Of a stretch of 64,000 bases of DNA, positions 1-10,800 are shown one piece after another (position 1 is the stretch's first letter; each line of letters starts with the position of its first letter). The DNA lies in NCBI RefSeq assembly GCF_004331675.1, contig NZ_SJSN01000005.1, positions 62,001-126,000 of the forward strand, given 5' to 3'. The position numbers and the translations under genes are program-made. The notes under the pieces are model-generated. The model saw only the letters and a program-made list of their open reading frames with translations. It ran no database searches and was not told where the DNA came from. The DNA comes from Pedobacter frigidisoli. GTDB lineage: Bacteria > Bacteroidota > Bacteroidia > Sphingobacteriales > Sphingobacteriaceae.

Positions 1-669
1 ATGCAGATCTCGGTATTGTATACCATCGGTAGAACCTTGTAGTATCCATAACTTCGGGTCGCGGTCGGCGGCATCATTACCAGAGGTTAAGGTATAAGCA
101 CCCACCACTTGAGGCGTTTTGAGCTCAAATGTACATCGTTGCGTTCCATCAAAGCCAGCCTGTAAAAATTTCGATTTCGTATCGCCATCTACCAATTTTT
201 TAGAACCCTCTGCACTATCTGCACCAGGCCCAGCCTCTAAATTTACAGAGAAAATTCCACCTACAGTTTGCATGTAGTTTTCGCCACAAATTGAATAGTT
301 TATTGTTGGATCAACTACAGTAATATTTATCTCCTGGCTAGCAGAATATCCTTGACCATTTCTTGCAGTTAATACTACATGATATTTACCTGGAAACCTG
401 TAAACATGTTTAGGTGAAATTTCTACTGAAGTGCTATCATCTCCAAATTGCCACAGTAAAGACTTGTAATTTTGCACATTTGCTGTGAATTGGACTTCAA
501 GAAACTTTGTTGGATCTGGTAATTTAGTCTCAAATACTACTATTGGCTTAGGCTCTTCAACTTCTTGCACAACCTCTACCGGTTCATCTTTTTTACATTT
601 TACCGTTAGTACCACGATAAGTAACAAAAGAGATAATACCCCGAATAATCTTTTCATATTATTTTTCAT
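1..669 (-). CDS. PKD + discoidin (F5/8C) domain lipoprotein, 3' end outside window
   Basis: The reading frame is open from the start to the window edge, so the C-terminus is missing. Two in-frame ATGs lie at 669 and 657; the second gives a compact lipoprotein signal (MKRLFGVLSLLLL, then KCKKDE with the lipidated Cys near residue 21). A PKD-like module follows at about residues 40-120 (WQFGDDSTS, then HVYRFPGKYHVVLTA). The last ~90 residues resemble a discoidin/F5-8C carbohydrate-binding domain (VDGDTKSKF, ELKTPQVVGAYTL, NDAADRDPKLW). That domain is clearly related to the C-terminal domain of the fasciclin lipoprotein at 12122-13231. The gene starts 13 bp after the PA14 lipoprotein gene and is the last operon member visible. 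The likely role is surface glycan binding, inferred from domains only. Confidence 0.8.
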   Translation of the reverse strand, partial: MKNNMKRLFGVLSLLLLIVVLTVKCKKDEPVEVVQEVEEPKPIVVFETKLPDPTKFLEVQFTANVQNYKSLLWQFGDDSTSVEISPKHVYRFPGKYHVVLTARNGQGYSASQEINITVVDPTINYSICGENYMQTVGGIFSVNLEAGPGADSAEGSKKLVDGDTKSKFLQAGFDGTQRCTFELKTPQVVGAYTLTSGNDAADRDPKLWILQGSTDGIQYRDLH

Positions 670-682
670 ATCTACTTATTAT

Positions 683-2122
683 TTATGGAGTTGGAAATAA
701 TTGTTGCTTTGGTATTACCCTTTTGCTTAAAACATTTGGAACTTCAATTTCCAAATAAGCTTGTTGTCCACCTACATTTTCACGGTGATGAGCTTCTATT
801 GTATAACGTTTGCCACGCTCTAAAACTATTGTACCTTTTCTGAAATCCTTATCCCAAGTTGTATTGTAATCATTCACCAGCGCTACACCGTTTACATATA
901 ACCTCGAGCCATCATCCCAACGGGTTTGATAGAAAGTATAAGTTCCACGTACTGGAGCTAAAAATTCGCCCTTCCATCTACTTGCATAATTATCTCTACT
1001 CAAAGAAACTCCTGCAGAGTTTTTAACATTGTCTGGCCATCCATCCCCACCAAAATTAATCGTTTCATCTACTCTGGTTACAAATGGCGCACGTCCATCA
1101 TCTGGATCTAATTGAGTATTAGTATAATATTTTGCTGTTAAACCTGTACCATTACCAATAATATAAGAGTTGTTGTCTAGGTTAACATTAGGATCAACAA
1201 CTACGATTACCTTACCCTTTGTTGGATGGATAACATGGTTGGTTGCATCGCTGATACTGAAAGCGAAAGCAAATTTCTTATTGGCTATAATATTTGCATC
1301 GAAAACTGGCCATGGAATGGTAAGTCTAACGGTTGCACTTGATGCACCTGTTGCAAACCTCACTAAAGTATCTATGCCATAATCTTTGGCAGCCAAGTGA
1401 ATAGCATTTGCGGGAAGCGTACCCTTGGATACTAGGGTTGCAATGGTATCTACGTTTTCCTTAATCTTGATATTGAATGCAGTAGATGGCGCATTTTCCA
1501 AGCTTACAATTAACGGAATAGTCACCCCTTCTGGGCCAACAATATAATTTCCACCAAACACCACATTATAAGTCCCACCACCTTGGAAAGTCAAATAATG
1601 AATATCTGTAGTCTTAAGTATCTCAGCTGTGTTGATAATTACCAAAATGGATGATTTGCCAGCTGCAATCTTATTGCCTTTTCCAGGAGCGGATAACTTT
1701 AATGCAAATGCTACTTTTTTACCAAAGTTACGTTCCAATACCGATCGACGAACGATTGCTATTCCTTCTGAATTATCTGTACCATACGCCACATTAATTA
1801 CATTTGGATATTCTACGCCTGTTGATGGCATTAAAATGGTATTTGTTAAGGTTCCGTTATTAATCAACTGCGTTACAGTATCGTTATTTAAGGTTAAACC
1901 TACCTGAAATGCTTCCTCGGCCATTCCGTTTAGAGAAATTTTAAATGGAACCCTTACAAACTGATTGTCGATAGTAACATTACCAACAACAATTCCCTCA
2001 CCAGTTATACCTCTACTTGGGGAATCGGCTAACTTCAAATCATCTATTTGTGATTCCTTACAAGAATAGGCGCCAATCATGATGGCAAAACCTATTACTA
2101 CTGAATATATATTTTTTTTCAT
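683..2122 (-). CDS. DUF1735-like repeat + PA14 domain lipoprotein
   Basis: The start chosen is the internal ATG at 2122, giving MKKNIYSVVIGFAIMIGAYSC with lipidated Cys21. A longer frame from 2170 would overlap the previous gene and lacks a signal peptide. Two related ~130-residue modules (about 40-170 and 180-310) resemble the BT_3987/DUF1735 N-terminal domain common in Bacteroidetes surface lipoproteins. The C-terminal ~140 residues are a PA14 module (GLTAKYYTNTQLD, RWKGEFLAPVRGTYTFY, DDGSRLYVNG), a beta-barrel fold often used to bind glycans. The gene sits 32 bp after the phosphatase/LamG lipoprotein gene in the same operon. Its proposed role, binding a polysaccharide at the outer surface alongside the SusC/D pairs, is inferred. 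Confidence 0.8.
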   Translation of the reverse strand: MKKNIYSVVIGFAIMIGAYSCKESQIDDLKLADSPSRGITGEGIVVGNVTIDNQFVRVPFKISLNGMAEEAFQVGLTLNNDTVTQLINNGTLTNTILMPSTGVEYPNVINVAYGTDNSEGIAIVRRSVLERNFGKKVAFALKLSAPGKGNKIAAGKSSILVIINTAEILKTTDIHYLTFQGGGTYNVVFGGNYIVGPEGVTIPLIVSLENAPSTAFNIKIKENVDTIATLVSKGTLPANAIHLAAKDYGIDTLVRFATGASSATVRLTIPWPVFDANIIANKKFAFAFSISDATNHVIHPTKGKVIVVVDPNVNLDNNSYIIGNGTGLTAKYYTNTQLDPDDGRAPFVTRVDETINFGGDGWPDNVKNSAGVSLSRDNYASRWKGEFLAPVRGTYTFYQTRWDDGSRLYVNGVALVNDYNTTWDKDFRKGTIVLERGKRYTIEAHHRENVGGQQAYLEIEVPNVLSKRVIPKQQLFPTP

Positions 2123-2154
2123 TTTCGATATATTTAAATTATCAAATATTCTTG

Positions 2155-3858
2155 TTATTGATCTAACCAAACTCTACCATCAAGACCCCAAGTTTGCTTA
2201 TTGGCGACTTTTAACCAGTTTATTATTTGAGAAGGTATATCAGACGTTTGAGGAACCAAAACTGCCAATGTACTTGCAGATGGTGGGCAAATTAAATCGT
2301 TAAAATTTTCCCAAGTAAATGCCCCTTGTAAGTTAAAATCACGGGCTTGAGAAGATAAATCGACCATTTTTGAGCCGTTACCATCAGTTGCTGGCCAATA
2401 ACCTACCAAGAAATTGTACGAAGGGTGACTTTGATCTATAGATGTTTCACAAGCATATTGACCAATTACGCCATCGGGCACACTTAATTTAAAGAAGCGG
2501 ATATCAGTTACATATACATCGGGCTCACCATGACCATTTCCATTCAAATACCCTAGCTTTAAGGCATTTGTATTGGCTAATGAACCAGAGGCTGTAATCT
2601 CTACTTCATTATTAAAAACACCGTTTGTGTAGGTACGGATAAATCTTTGATTACCCCTTTGCTCTAGCTTTACTGAAAGATTTTCCCATCTACCTTGTGT
2701 TAAATCTGCACCACGGCATTGTTTATAGTCACCATCAGTTTTACCTCTCCATTCAAAATACCAATAACGCTCTTCCAAATAAATTACCCAGCCAACACTT
2801 GGGTGTCCGCTAGACCACTCGTTCCGCTTACCTAAAATACTTGGCCATCTAAAAATATCCTGATTCTTTTTTACCTTAAGCTCAATAGTCATTTTTGTGG
2901 TATCATTAATATTATAAACATCAGCATCCACACCAGGAATCTCAGCTCTAATTTCTGTCCCTTTTAATTTAACTGTTTTCCCTAAATATCTATTCCCTGT
3001 AAAAGGCTTAACAATAATTCTTTTCTTATAGGTAGAACTATAATAAATGATAAAAGCATTATTGGCAGGTTTGCTAAAGATAGTTTGGTCATCGGTATTT
3101 GGAGGTAACGTAAATGCACCACCATCGCTAGATGCAATAACAACTAACCAATCTTCATTATTGTATGTTGGACGTTTTTTTAATGCTGCCATAACCTCAC
3201 CAACACTTGTATCAAACTTTTCTATTGCAGATTTGTAGCCAGGAAATGAGTTGTCGTACCCATTCGCTATTCCAGCCTTGTCAACATCAGTAAAATGCCC
3301 AACAACAACAGAGGCGGTATCTGTAGTTAATTGATTAATTACTGCTGCCTTAACTTGATCATCCGTAGTTAATAAGGTGCTAATGTCTGCACCTGTAGTT
3401 AACGACTTAAATACGGTAGAGGAAGTATATGCAGCAATTTTAGTTTGTGGTCTACTTTCCTTTATTCTCTTAAAGATAATTGGATAGTTCTGCAGGTTGT
3501 TATTGGTAAGTGCATCATCATTTACCAAATGTTTGGGCTTCTTAACGCCTGTTAACATATTGGCCCAGTTACTTGAGTTTTGTGTTGCCTCAGGTTCGTT
3601 TAACGCTACCCAACTATAAATTGATGTTGGCAGCAAAGCTGTGATATTAGGAATGTTTGCAGCCGCTACCGATTGGCCTCTAGCCCCATCTACTATTAGA
3701 TACAAAACCTTACGATTTCCGTATCTAACCTTTGTAGTGTCGGTTCCATCCTTATCGGTGAGTGTTCTATCGAAATCTTTGTTACAAGAAAATATGGCCG
3801 TAGTAATTATTGTGGCGATTACACCAATCAATAACTTATATTTTTTCATCATGCTCAT
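2155..3858 (-). CDS. Alkaline-phosphatase-superfamily + LamG-like lipoprotein (DUF4983-type)
   Basis: The protein has 567 residues, with a lipoprotein signal ending at Cys25 (AIFSCNKD). Residues ~48-290 look like a type I phosphodiesterase/alkaline phosphatase fold: VLYLIVDGARG supplies the first metal-binding Asp, and NSSNWANMLTG fits the nucleophile Ser/Thr loop. Conserved later metal ligands are less obvious (GHFTDVDKAG, ASSDGGAF), so activity is uncertain. Residues ~310-470 resemble a LamG/concanavalin-A-like jelly roll (WVIYLEERYWYFEWRG, KLGYLNGNG). The C-terminal ~90 residues match what I recall as DUF4983. It may remove phosphate or phosphodiester groups from a substrate held by the neighbouring binding proteins. 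It is the only enzyme-like member of this operon. Confidence 0.75.
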   Translation of the reverse strand: MSMMKKYKLLIGVIATIITTAIFSCNKDFDRTLTDKDGTDTTKVRYGNRKVLYLIVDGARGQSVAAANIPNITALLPTSIYSWVALNEPEATQNSSNWANMLTGVKKPKHLVNDDALTNNNLQNYPIIFKRIKESRPQTKIAAYTSSTVFKSLTTGADISTLLTTDDQVKAAVINQLTTDTASVVVGHFTDVDKAGIANGYDNSFPGYKSAIEKFDTSVGEVMAALKKRPTYNNEDWLVVIASSDGGAFTLPPNTDDQTIFSKPANNAFIIYYSSTYKKRIIVKPFTGNRYLGKTVKLKGTEIRAEIPGVDADVYNINDTTKMTIELKVKKNQDIFRWPSILGKRNEWSSGHPSVGWVIYLEERYWYFEWRGKTDGDYKQCRGADLTQGRWENLSVKLEQRGNQRFIRTYTNGVFNNEVEITASGSLANTNALKLGYLNGNGHGEPDVYVTDIRFFKLSVPDGVIGQYACETSIDQSHPSYNFLVGYWPATDGNGSKMVDLSSQARDFNLQGAFTWENFNDLICPPSASTLAVLVPQTSDIPSQIINWLKVANKQTWGLDGRVWLDQ

Positions 3859-3890
3859 CTTAATTTATATTTGATTAGGCTTCCTAATGG

Positions 3891-5510
3891 TTATTCAATG
3901 GTAACTCTCATAATATTATTCACTGGCTGATTATCGAACCGGTTAAAATTACCAATCAACAATAATGCTTTTTTACCATCGGCAGATTTTGTCTCAATCA
4001 CATCAGATAAACCTCCATTGAAAGGACCTGTAGCATTGTATCCAGCAGCGAGTTGACCAGCTGCAGTAAGAACCATGAAACCATTTCTAGTAACATTATT
4101 GTACTTTCTAAAACCACCACTAACTACAATTAAACCGCCCGAGAGTTGTTTGGCGAAACTTGGAAAACCACCCTCAAGCGATCTTGGAATAAAGGATTCA
4201 TCCAAACTTCCGTCTTCATTTATAAGCGCCATGCCATTAACAGGCTTGCCATTGTATCGGGTAAAGATCCCAGTAATTAAATATTTTTTGGTAGTTGCGT
4301 TATAAGTCAGTGAGCTAATGCCGTTATCAACACCACTACCAGGGTTAAAGCTAGGATCTATTGTTCCATTTGCCGTTAACCTGAGGATGCGCACTGCTGG
4401 CTGATCATCAAACGTAACGAAGTTCCCAAATACCATTAGCTTTTCTAAATTCGCAGCATCAGTGTGCATATAAGAATCGATAGGACCATTACCGCTTACA
4501 TTACCTTTATTTGTTGCAGCATTAAAACGGTAGGTTTTATCTAAACTTCCATCTAAGTTAAACCTCAAAATCTGACGGATTTCGGTACTATCTAAGATAA
4601 CAGTATCTCTGCTAAAATCATAATTAGCCTTGCGATAATCTCGCTTTACATAATACCTAAAGTTACCTGTTACTAAAATTTTTCCCTGGTGAGGATAAAC
4701 GCGATTGATGTATTCGTTTGTGCCTCCATTAAATTTAGGGAACCACTTATGAGTGATTGTATCCGTTAAGGTTGGTCTTCTTTGCGTCCTAATGTAAACC
4801 GTATCGATTGCACCATTAGGAAATAAGGTTGTGATATTGCTAATATTTTCGGTACGCTGATTGTAGCCATTGAAACCCCCAGCTATTACAAAACGACCCC
4901 CAACTTCGATTACTCTAGATAGCTGTCCATTAGCACCTCTACCCGTTCTAAAAGTACGATCGTAATCTCCATCTAGAGATACCCTGGCAATTCTGTTGAT
5001 AGGCGTAACAATCCCTTTGTTATCATAGTTGTTAAACCCACCAACCACTAAGGCCCTGCCATCGTTCATTTCATAATACTGACTTACATAACCATTAGCA
5101 CCAGCAGTAGCTTTCCATGTAATATCTGTTTTGATTAAGCCTGTTACAATAAACTGCGGACCCACAATTAATTGATCTCCGATAGAAATTGATGTAACAC
5201 CAGTACTTCCAGCTTCTGGCACTTTAACAACAATCTCGGTGGCAGAAACGCTTACAACTTCAGCTTTTTCGCCATTGAACATAAATGATAATTGATCTTT
5301 GTATGGCATTAGACCTGTTACCTTAACAGTAACTGTGCTTCCCACAATACCCTCAGCAGGTACGGGGGCAAGCGTTTGGCTAATTACGATACCTAAAGGC
5401 TGCTTTCCATTACCATACGGATCTTCCCCTAAGTCTTCTTCCTTTTTACAGCTCTGAATAGCCAAGCTAATTAGGAAAAATATGGCTAGAATATATTTGA
5501 TTCTTTTCAT
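3891..5510 (-). CDS. IPT/TIG + delta-60 repeat (beta-propeller-like) lipoprotein
   Basis: The start at 5510 gives MKRIKYILAIFFLISLAIQSC, a lipoprotein signal with Cys21; the longer frame to 5537 abuts the upstream gene and hides the signal. Residues ~35-120 form an IPT/TIG immunoglobulin-like domain (PAEGIVGSTVTVKVTGL). The rest contains five or more delta-60/DUF5122-type repeats of the form LDGSLDxTF...FVIAGGFxxY (for example GTIDPSFNPGSGVDNGI, DGSLDESFIP), probably a beta-propeller. I recall this architecture as DUF5008-type proteins in Sus-like loci. No catalytic motif is seen. The gene lies 27 bp downstream of the small fasciclin gene. Its role is most likely binding or scaffolding at the cell surface. 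Confidence 0.75.
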   Translation of the reverse strand: MKRIKYILAIFFLISLAIQSCKKEEDLGEDPYGNGKQPLGIVISQTLAPVPAEGIVGSTVTVKVTGLMPYKDQLSFMFNGEKAEVVSVSATEIVVKVPEAGSTGVTSISIGDQLIVGPQFIVTGLIKTDITWKATAGANGYVSQYYEMNDGRALVVGGFNNYDNKGIVTPINRIARVSLDGDYDRTFRTGRGANGQLSRVIEVGGRFVIAGGFNGYNQRTENISNITTLFPNGAIDTVYIRTQRRPTLTDTITHKWFPKFNGGTNEYINRVYPHQGKILVTGNFRYYVKRDYRKANYDFSRDTVILDSTEIRQILRFNLDGSLDKTYRFNAATNKGNVSGNGPIDSYMHTDAANLEKLMVFGNFVTFDDQPAVRILRLTANGTIDPSFNPGSGVDNGISSLTYNATTKKYLITGIFTRYNGKPVNGMALINEDGSLDESFIPRSLEGGFPSFAKQLSGGLIVVSGGFRKYNNVTRNGFMVLTAAGQLAAGYNATGPFNGGLSDVIETKSADGKKALLLIGNFNRFDNQPVNNIMRVTIE

Positions 5511-5537
5511 GATTAATTCTTTAATATTAAAACCCAA

Positions 5538-6263
5538 TTATTTGGAAACACTTGGCCTTAAGCCGGTAAAATAAACATCTGAGAAAAACTCGTTAATGTT
5601 AAAACCAATATATGTACCATTGTAATTTAAGGTGTGAACAAGCCCATTAGTTGGCTTTATATCTGACGATGAAATAAAATTAGAAAACCAGTTATCGTTA
5701 GGTTTTGATATATCGGGGATGTACGAAAGCACCAATTGCCTATAACCGATGTATCTAACGCCATTTGCATCATTAAAATTTACACCAATGTTGGCCACGT
5801 TGTTGTTGTAATCGTAATACAATGCGCCAGGGTACACGCTTCTTAAACCTAGATCAATCTGCGGATAATCTTTCAAGCGGTTTATGCCTTTAAACATATA
5901 ACGTTGGAGGTATTTTTTCCAAATTGCAGGATCGATCTGATCTAATGTTTTGACGGTGTCTCTACCGGAGTAAAACAGCATGTTGTTTAATCCAAAAGTT
6001 TTTATGTTGCCGATTGTTCTCTTCACAACATCATCATCAAACGCAAAGAAAGTAAAATCCTCCGTACTAAACTGTTGTTCCATCCCTGCAAGTTTTACAA
6101 TTTGAGCAACAGTATCGAAAGGCACTTTTTTGGCTTGAAGGTATTGTAGCATATTGCCTTGATAATCAGGATTTGCCTTGCCTCCATCTATATAATATTC
6201 ATCACGTTTACAGGCATTTAGCATCAGTAAAAGTGCTGCACATATAATAACTAGCTTTTTCAT
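5538..6263 (-). CDS. Fasciclin (FAS1) domain lipoprotein
   Basis: The 241-residue protein has a short lipoprotein signal (MKKLVIICAALLLMLNACKRD, Cys18). A single FAS1-like domain starts at residue ~35 (NMLQYLQAKKVPFDTVAQIVKLAGM, then DFTFFAFDDDVVKRTIG, the typical FAS1 H1-type box) and ends with GLVHTLN. FAS1 domains mediate adhesion or ligand binding and are recurrent partners of SusC/SusD in Sphingobacteriaceae. The gene starts 18 bp after susD at 6282-7805, so it is co-transcribed. The ligand is unknown. The larger fasciclin+discoidin gene 6 kb upstream is a second representative in the same operon. Confidence 0.85.
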   Translation of the reverse strand: MKKLVIICAALLLMLNACKRDEYYIDGGKANPDYQGNMLQYLQAKKVPFDTVAQIVKLAGMEQQFSTEDFTFFAFDDDVVKRTIGNIKTFGLNNMLFYSGRDTVKTLDQIDPAIWKKYLQRYMFKGINRLKDYPQIDLGLRSVYPGALYYDYNNNVANIGVNFNDANGVRYIGYRQLVLSYIPDISKPNDNWFSNFISSSDIKPTNGLVHTLNYNGTYIGFNINEFFSDVYFTGLRPSVSK

Positions 6264-6281
6264 ATATAATTTGTTAATAAA

Positions 6282-7805
6282 TTAATTACCACCATTAACC
6301 CAATACTCGTTCAATACCATAAATGGATTGTTGTTTAGCGCATTAGCACTTAATGGCCATGTCCAAGCACCTCGATTAAATTTATCAGAGCTCAGTACGT
6401 TGTAGGTCCATTGGCTACTTAGAATTCTTTTGGTACGCACTAAATCGAAATAATGATGACCTTCGCCGATAAGTTCTCTAGACCTTTCATAGAATATAAA
6501 ATCCTTAAGCGCTGAGCCGCCACCACCAGAATATCTAGAGGCTTGGGCACGGTCTCTCACTAAATTAACTAATTTGATAGATTCGTCATCTTGGCCCAGG
6601 TTTGCAAGTGCTTCCGCAGCCAAAAGAACTTCGCCACCGTATCTGAAAATCATGAATGTATTATCCGGGTTGGCATCCTCTTCTCCAGTTGAGAAAGAGT
6701 TTTGTGCAAATTTCAACATCATAAATTTTCCATTATCGGCAAAAATATCCTCATTAAACCAAGTGGTAATTCTTTTATCGCTCCCATCTTGAAAAATCTT
6801 TTGCATATATTCTCCTCTATAATAGGCAAAGCTTACACGGTGTGTGTATTCAGGCCTTTTATATGGGTAATGCAAAAACATATCTGCAACAGGAGAAATA
6901 TTCGTATTTGCATCACCATAGTTGATACTGCGATAAAACTCGAACAAGCTCTCATCTGATCTTCCCTTAACTACCGTTGCCCACTCATTTATCGGCAGTA
7001 ACCTAAATGCGCCACTGGCCATCAGTTCTTTACCTAAATCGGCCGTTTCCTGATAATACTTGTTCGCATTGTTCGGATCGAAACCTGCATTCCACATGTT
7101 CATTTCCATCATTAATGCAACAATGGCACCTCTGCTTGCACGCACGCCTTTTAACGATGGATCTGTATATGTCCAAGCAATTGAGCCCTTATAAGTTTTT
7201 AAATCTGCAATGCACTTGTTTAGCACCGAAACGAAATTCTCTCTCGGCTGGGCAGTAGAGTGGAATGCGTCGGTATAGTACACTACATTTCCGTATAAGC
7301 GTACCATAATAAAGTAGCTTAATGAACGGATAAATGCAGCTTCTGCCTTAAAAGAATTTTTTTCGGTTTCTGAAACCCCGGGAACACCTTCATCAAGTTT
7401 CGAAATTAAAATATTTGCACCTTGAATGGCTTGGTAATATGCTGTCCAATCGGTTATTCTACCAAAGTTGTAGAAATCCCAAGGTCTGCCGCCAGAAATT
7501 AAATTAAGGATATTGTTCTTCCCTAAAATCTCAACAAACTCACGAGCTGGTGCTAAGTCAGATAAGCTTTCGTACAAAACCTCTCCTGAACGATATTCGC
7601 CGGTGGCACCAATGAAATGTGTTTCGTTGAATTTACCAAAAACGATTCTCGATAGATTGTAGATATTGGCAACAACATCTTCCTTAGATTGGAAGAAGTT
7701 ATTTCCAGTTAATTTATCTAAAGGCTGAATATCCAAAAACTTTTTGCACGATGGCAGGCAAAATGATGCTGCAATAACTATGGTATAAATAATAACTTTT
7801 TTCAT
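6282..7805 (-). CDS. SusD/RagB family nutrient-binding outer membrane lipoprotein (pair 1)
   Basis: The protein has 507 residues with lipidated Cys20 (FCLPSCKKFLDIQPLDKLTGNNFF). The N-terminal region is typical SusD (ANILISKLDEGVPGVSETEK, AEAAFIRSLSYFIMVRLYG, a SusD/RagB TPR helix), and the C-terminus carries the family signature around YERSRELIGEGHHYFDLVRT. SusD proteins cap the SusC barrel and bind the oligosaccharide or other ligand at the cell surface. It lies 11 bp after its cognate susC (7817-10966) and is followed by the fasciclin gene. Family membership is certain; the substrate cannot be read from sequence. Confidence 0.95.
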   Translation of the reverse strand: MKKVIIYTIVIAASFCLPSCKKFLDIQPLDKLTGNNFFQSKEDVVANIYNLSRIVFGKFNETHFIGATGEYRSGEVLYESLSDLAPAREFVEILGKNNILNLISGGRPWDFYNFGRITDWTAYYQAIQGANILISKLDEGVPGVSETEKNSFKAEAAFIRSLSYFIMVRLYGNVVYYTDAFHSTAQPRENFVSVLNKCIADLKTYKGSIAWTYTDPSLKGVRASRGAIVALMMEMNMWNAGFDPNNANKYYQETADLGKELMASGAFRLLPINEWATVVKGRSDESLFEFYRSINYGDANTNISPVADMFLHYPYKRPEYTHRVSFAYYRGEYMQKIFQDGSDKRITTWFNEDIFADNGKFMMLKFAQNSFSTGEEDANPDNTFMIFRYGGEVLLAAEALANLGQDDESIKLVNLVRDRAQASRYSGGGGSALKDFIFYERSRELIGEGHHYFDLVRTKRILSSQWTYNVLSSDKFNRGAWTWPLSANALNNNPFMVLNEYWVNGGN

Positions 7806-7816
7806 AATAATATTTA

Positions 7817-10800
7817 TTAGTTGCCTGTATTAAGTTCTAAGTTTAAACCAATATTATAGGTACGTGGCACAGGATAGCCTGTTGAAATATCTCTACCCAG
7901 AGTGGTTACGTTTTCTGGGTTAGGTCCACTGTACTTAGAGAAAGTAATCAGGTTATTTGTTGAGGCATAAATTCTTAATTGATTTAAGCCAAATCTTTTA
8001 ATAAACTTTTTATCGAACATGTAAGAAAGTGTTACATTACTTAATTTTAAGTAGGTCCCGCTTTCCTGCCAAAGGGTTTGATCGGCCCTTAATGGTTGAA
8101 TTTGGTCGAAGCGTTTGTAATCATATGGATATGGGTACTTTGCAACATCACCAGGTGCTCTCCAGATATCCAGATCGTTTAAAGGGACAACGGATGTTAA
8201 AGAGAATGGATCACGCATGATTCCGATTCTGTCAGCCAAAGCATTATTCAAAATTGTTCTATCTGCAGTATAGGTTGCATATAAGTTTAACCCCCAGTTT
8301 TTATACCTAATGTTGGTTGATAAACCACCCGTTACCAAGGGTTGCGAATTACCTGTAACTTCGTAATCACGACCATCAAGTATGTAATCTCCATTGACGT
8401 CTTTCATAATAGGGTCGCCACCTAAAAAGAACTGACCATTAGCTTGGTATCTTCTACCAGTAACAGGGTCTGTCGGAACATCAGTATCGTTTTTGTAAAC
8501 ACCTTGATTAATTCTTAAATAGTTTGATAAAGTATTTCTACCAACGCGATAAACGTTGTGCTGCAAATAGGGAGAGGTATCAAATCTGATGTACTGACCG
8601 TTGTATTCGGCTGGTAACTTTAACAACACATCGCGGTTAATTGCGCCATTTACAGAGAATGAAATATCCAAGTCCTTACTCACTACTGGTCTAACGGTAA
8701 TCATTAATTCCGTACCGTAATTTGCAATACCTAAATCGTTACTTGCCAATTTATTAAAACCAGTACTATTCGATAAAAATCTATCAAACAACAAGTTATC
8801 TACTTTTTTATAATAGGTATCGAAGTTTAGTGAAATTCTTTCATTAAATAAACCTAAATCAAACCCTAGGTTATATTGAGAAGTTGTTGTTGGTTTTAAA
8901 TTTGGATTTGGAACAAGATCATAGTTAATACCTATCGTTGGGTTATTGTTGAAATTTCCGTTTAGGTTATAAATACCATAAATACTCTGTAGATTACCGG
9001 TTGGAACAATGTTTTGTCCCCAAGTTAACCTTAAGCTACCATATGATAACCATTTCATATCAACCAGCCAATTCTCTTTGTTAAAGTTCCATCTTAAACC
9101 TACGGATGGGTTTTTAGAGTATGGATTTTCTAATCCGCTTGATGACGTACCATCTAAACGATACGAGAATTCTGCTACATACTTTTTATCATAATCGTAA
9201 GAAAGTGAACCTGCAAAAGATGCAATGGTAGCATTTCGGTAATTTCCTAATACACCACCTCCTCTTGAATTGTAGGCATCGTAACCTACCGGACCTTGTA
9301 ACTGATCGTTAGGTGTTCTCTCCTGACGTGTAATTCCTGCCTGCGCTCCTTGTTTGTAAATCTCGTTAAAGGTATTTATGAACAAGTTATGTTTTTCGCC
9401 AAACGTTTTTGCATAAGTAATACCATTACGATTATATAACTGGTAATTTCTACCAACATAATCATAAACCTTTGCAAACTGCCCGTTGGCCGCAGCAGGC
9501 GTAAAGGTACTTTCCGTATCAGATGTATAGTCATAACTTACTGTTGAGGATACAGCTAAACCAGGTATAACCTCATAACGTGCTTCAACATTTGTTCTTA
9601 AGTTTCGAGAATTATTGTCATTTAAGGTTTGTAGTGCAGATAAAACACCACCTGATGCTTGATAGAAAGATGGCGGAGGCAATAATGTAGATGCCTGACC
9701 ATTTGCTGCAACGCCAGATTGTAAGAGCCCTACACCATTACCCTTATTTTGCTTACCTACCGAACCATTTATGAAACCAAAGAACCTAAACTTTTCATTC
9801 GGCTTGAATTCCATGTTCATGTTCAAGTTATAGCGATCGTAACCTGTATTTTTAATTACCCCCTTTTCGGTATAGTAACCAACATTGGCTTTATAGTTGA
9901 ATTTTGGATCGCCACCATCTAGAGCCAAATTATGACTTTGGTTATAAGTAGTTTGATAAAAAACACTCTGCCAATCGGTTGAGTTGTTCCAATAAGCGTT
10001 TAAACTATCGGCCAAGAATGGCGTATTAGAGATCGCTCTGATATCGTTAACGTTTTGCGCATTTAGGATAATCTGTTGAATTTTTAATTGTCTTTCTGAA
10101 TTACCACCTAAGGTTTCCCGGAGTTTTGGCGGTGCATTTACGAAAGCATTGGTTACATATCTAATTCTTGGAATTTTAGAGTTACCTCTTTTAGTGGTAA
10201 TGATGATTACACCGTAAGCACCTCTGGACCCATACATTGAAGTTGCCTGAGCATCCTTTAAAATCTGAATATTTTCAATATCCTCCTGCGGGATTAATGA
10301 AAGCGGACTTACGCCTGGTCCTTGTGTTTGAAAACCGAATTCAGCTGCTTTATCAGCATCTAAAGGCACACCATCAATAATATACAATGGTGAGGTTGGT
10401 TGCAAAAATGATTCGTTACCGCTTCCTGAAATGCTTAAGCTAGATAAACCCCGAACTTGTACAGAACCCCTAAAACCCGGGGCACCAGTATTATTCTGGA
10501 TATTTAAGCCCGGCACCTTTCCTTGCAAAAGCTGTTCTACATTGGAAACTGGGATATCCTGAACATCTTTTGCCTGTATCAATACCGAAGATCCTGTTGT
10601 TGTTTCCTTGCTTCTTTTTTGATAGGCTACAATAATTACCTCATCTAAAGCTGTTCGATCTTCACTAATGGTTACATTGATATTGGTTGCCCCAGTAATT
10701 TTGACTCTTTGAGTTGTAAAACCCAAAAACTTAAAAAGCAGTGTTCCACCAATTGGCACATTAACAGAAAACTGTCCTTTACCATTGGTTTGAGTTAGCC

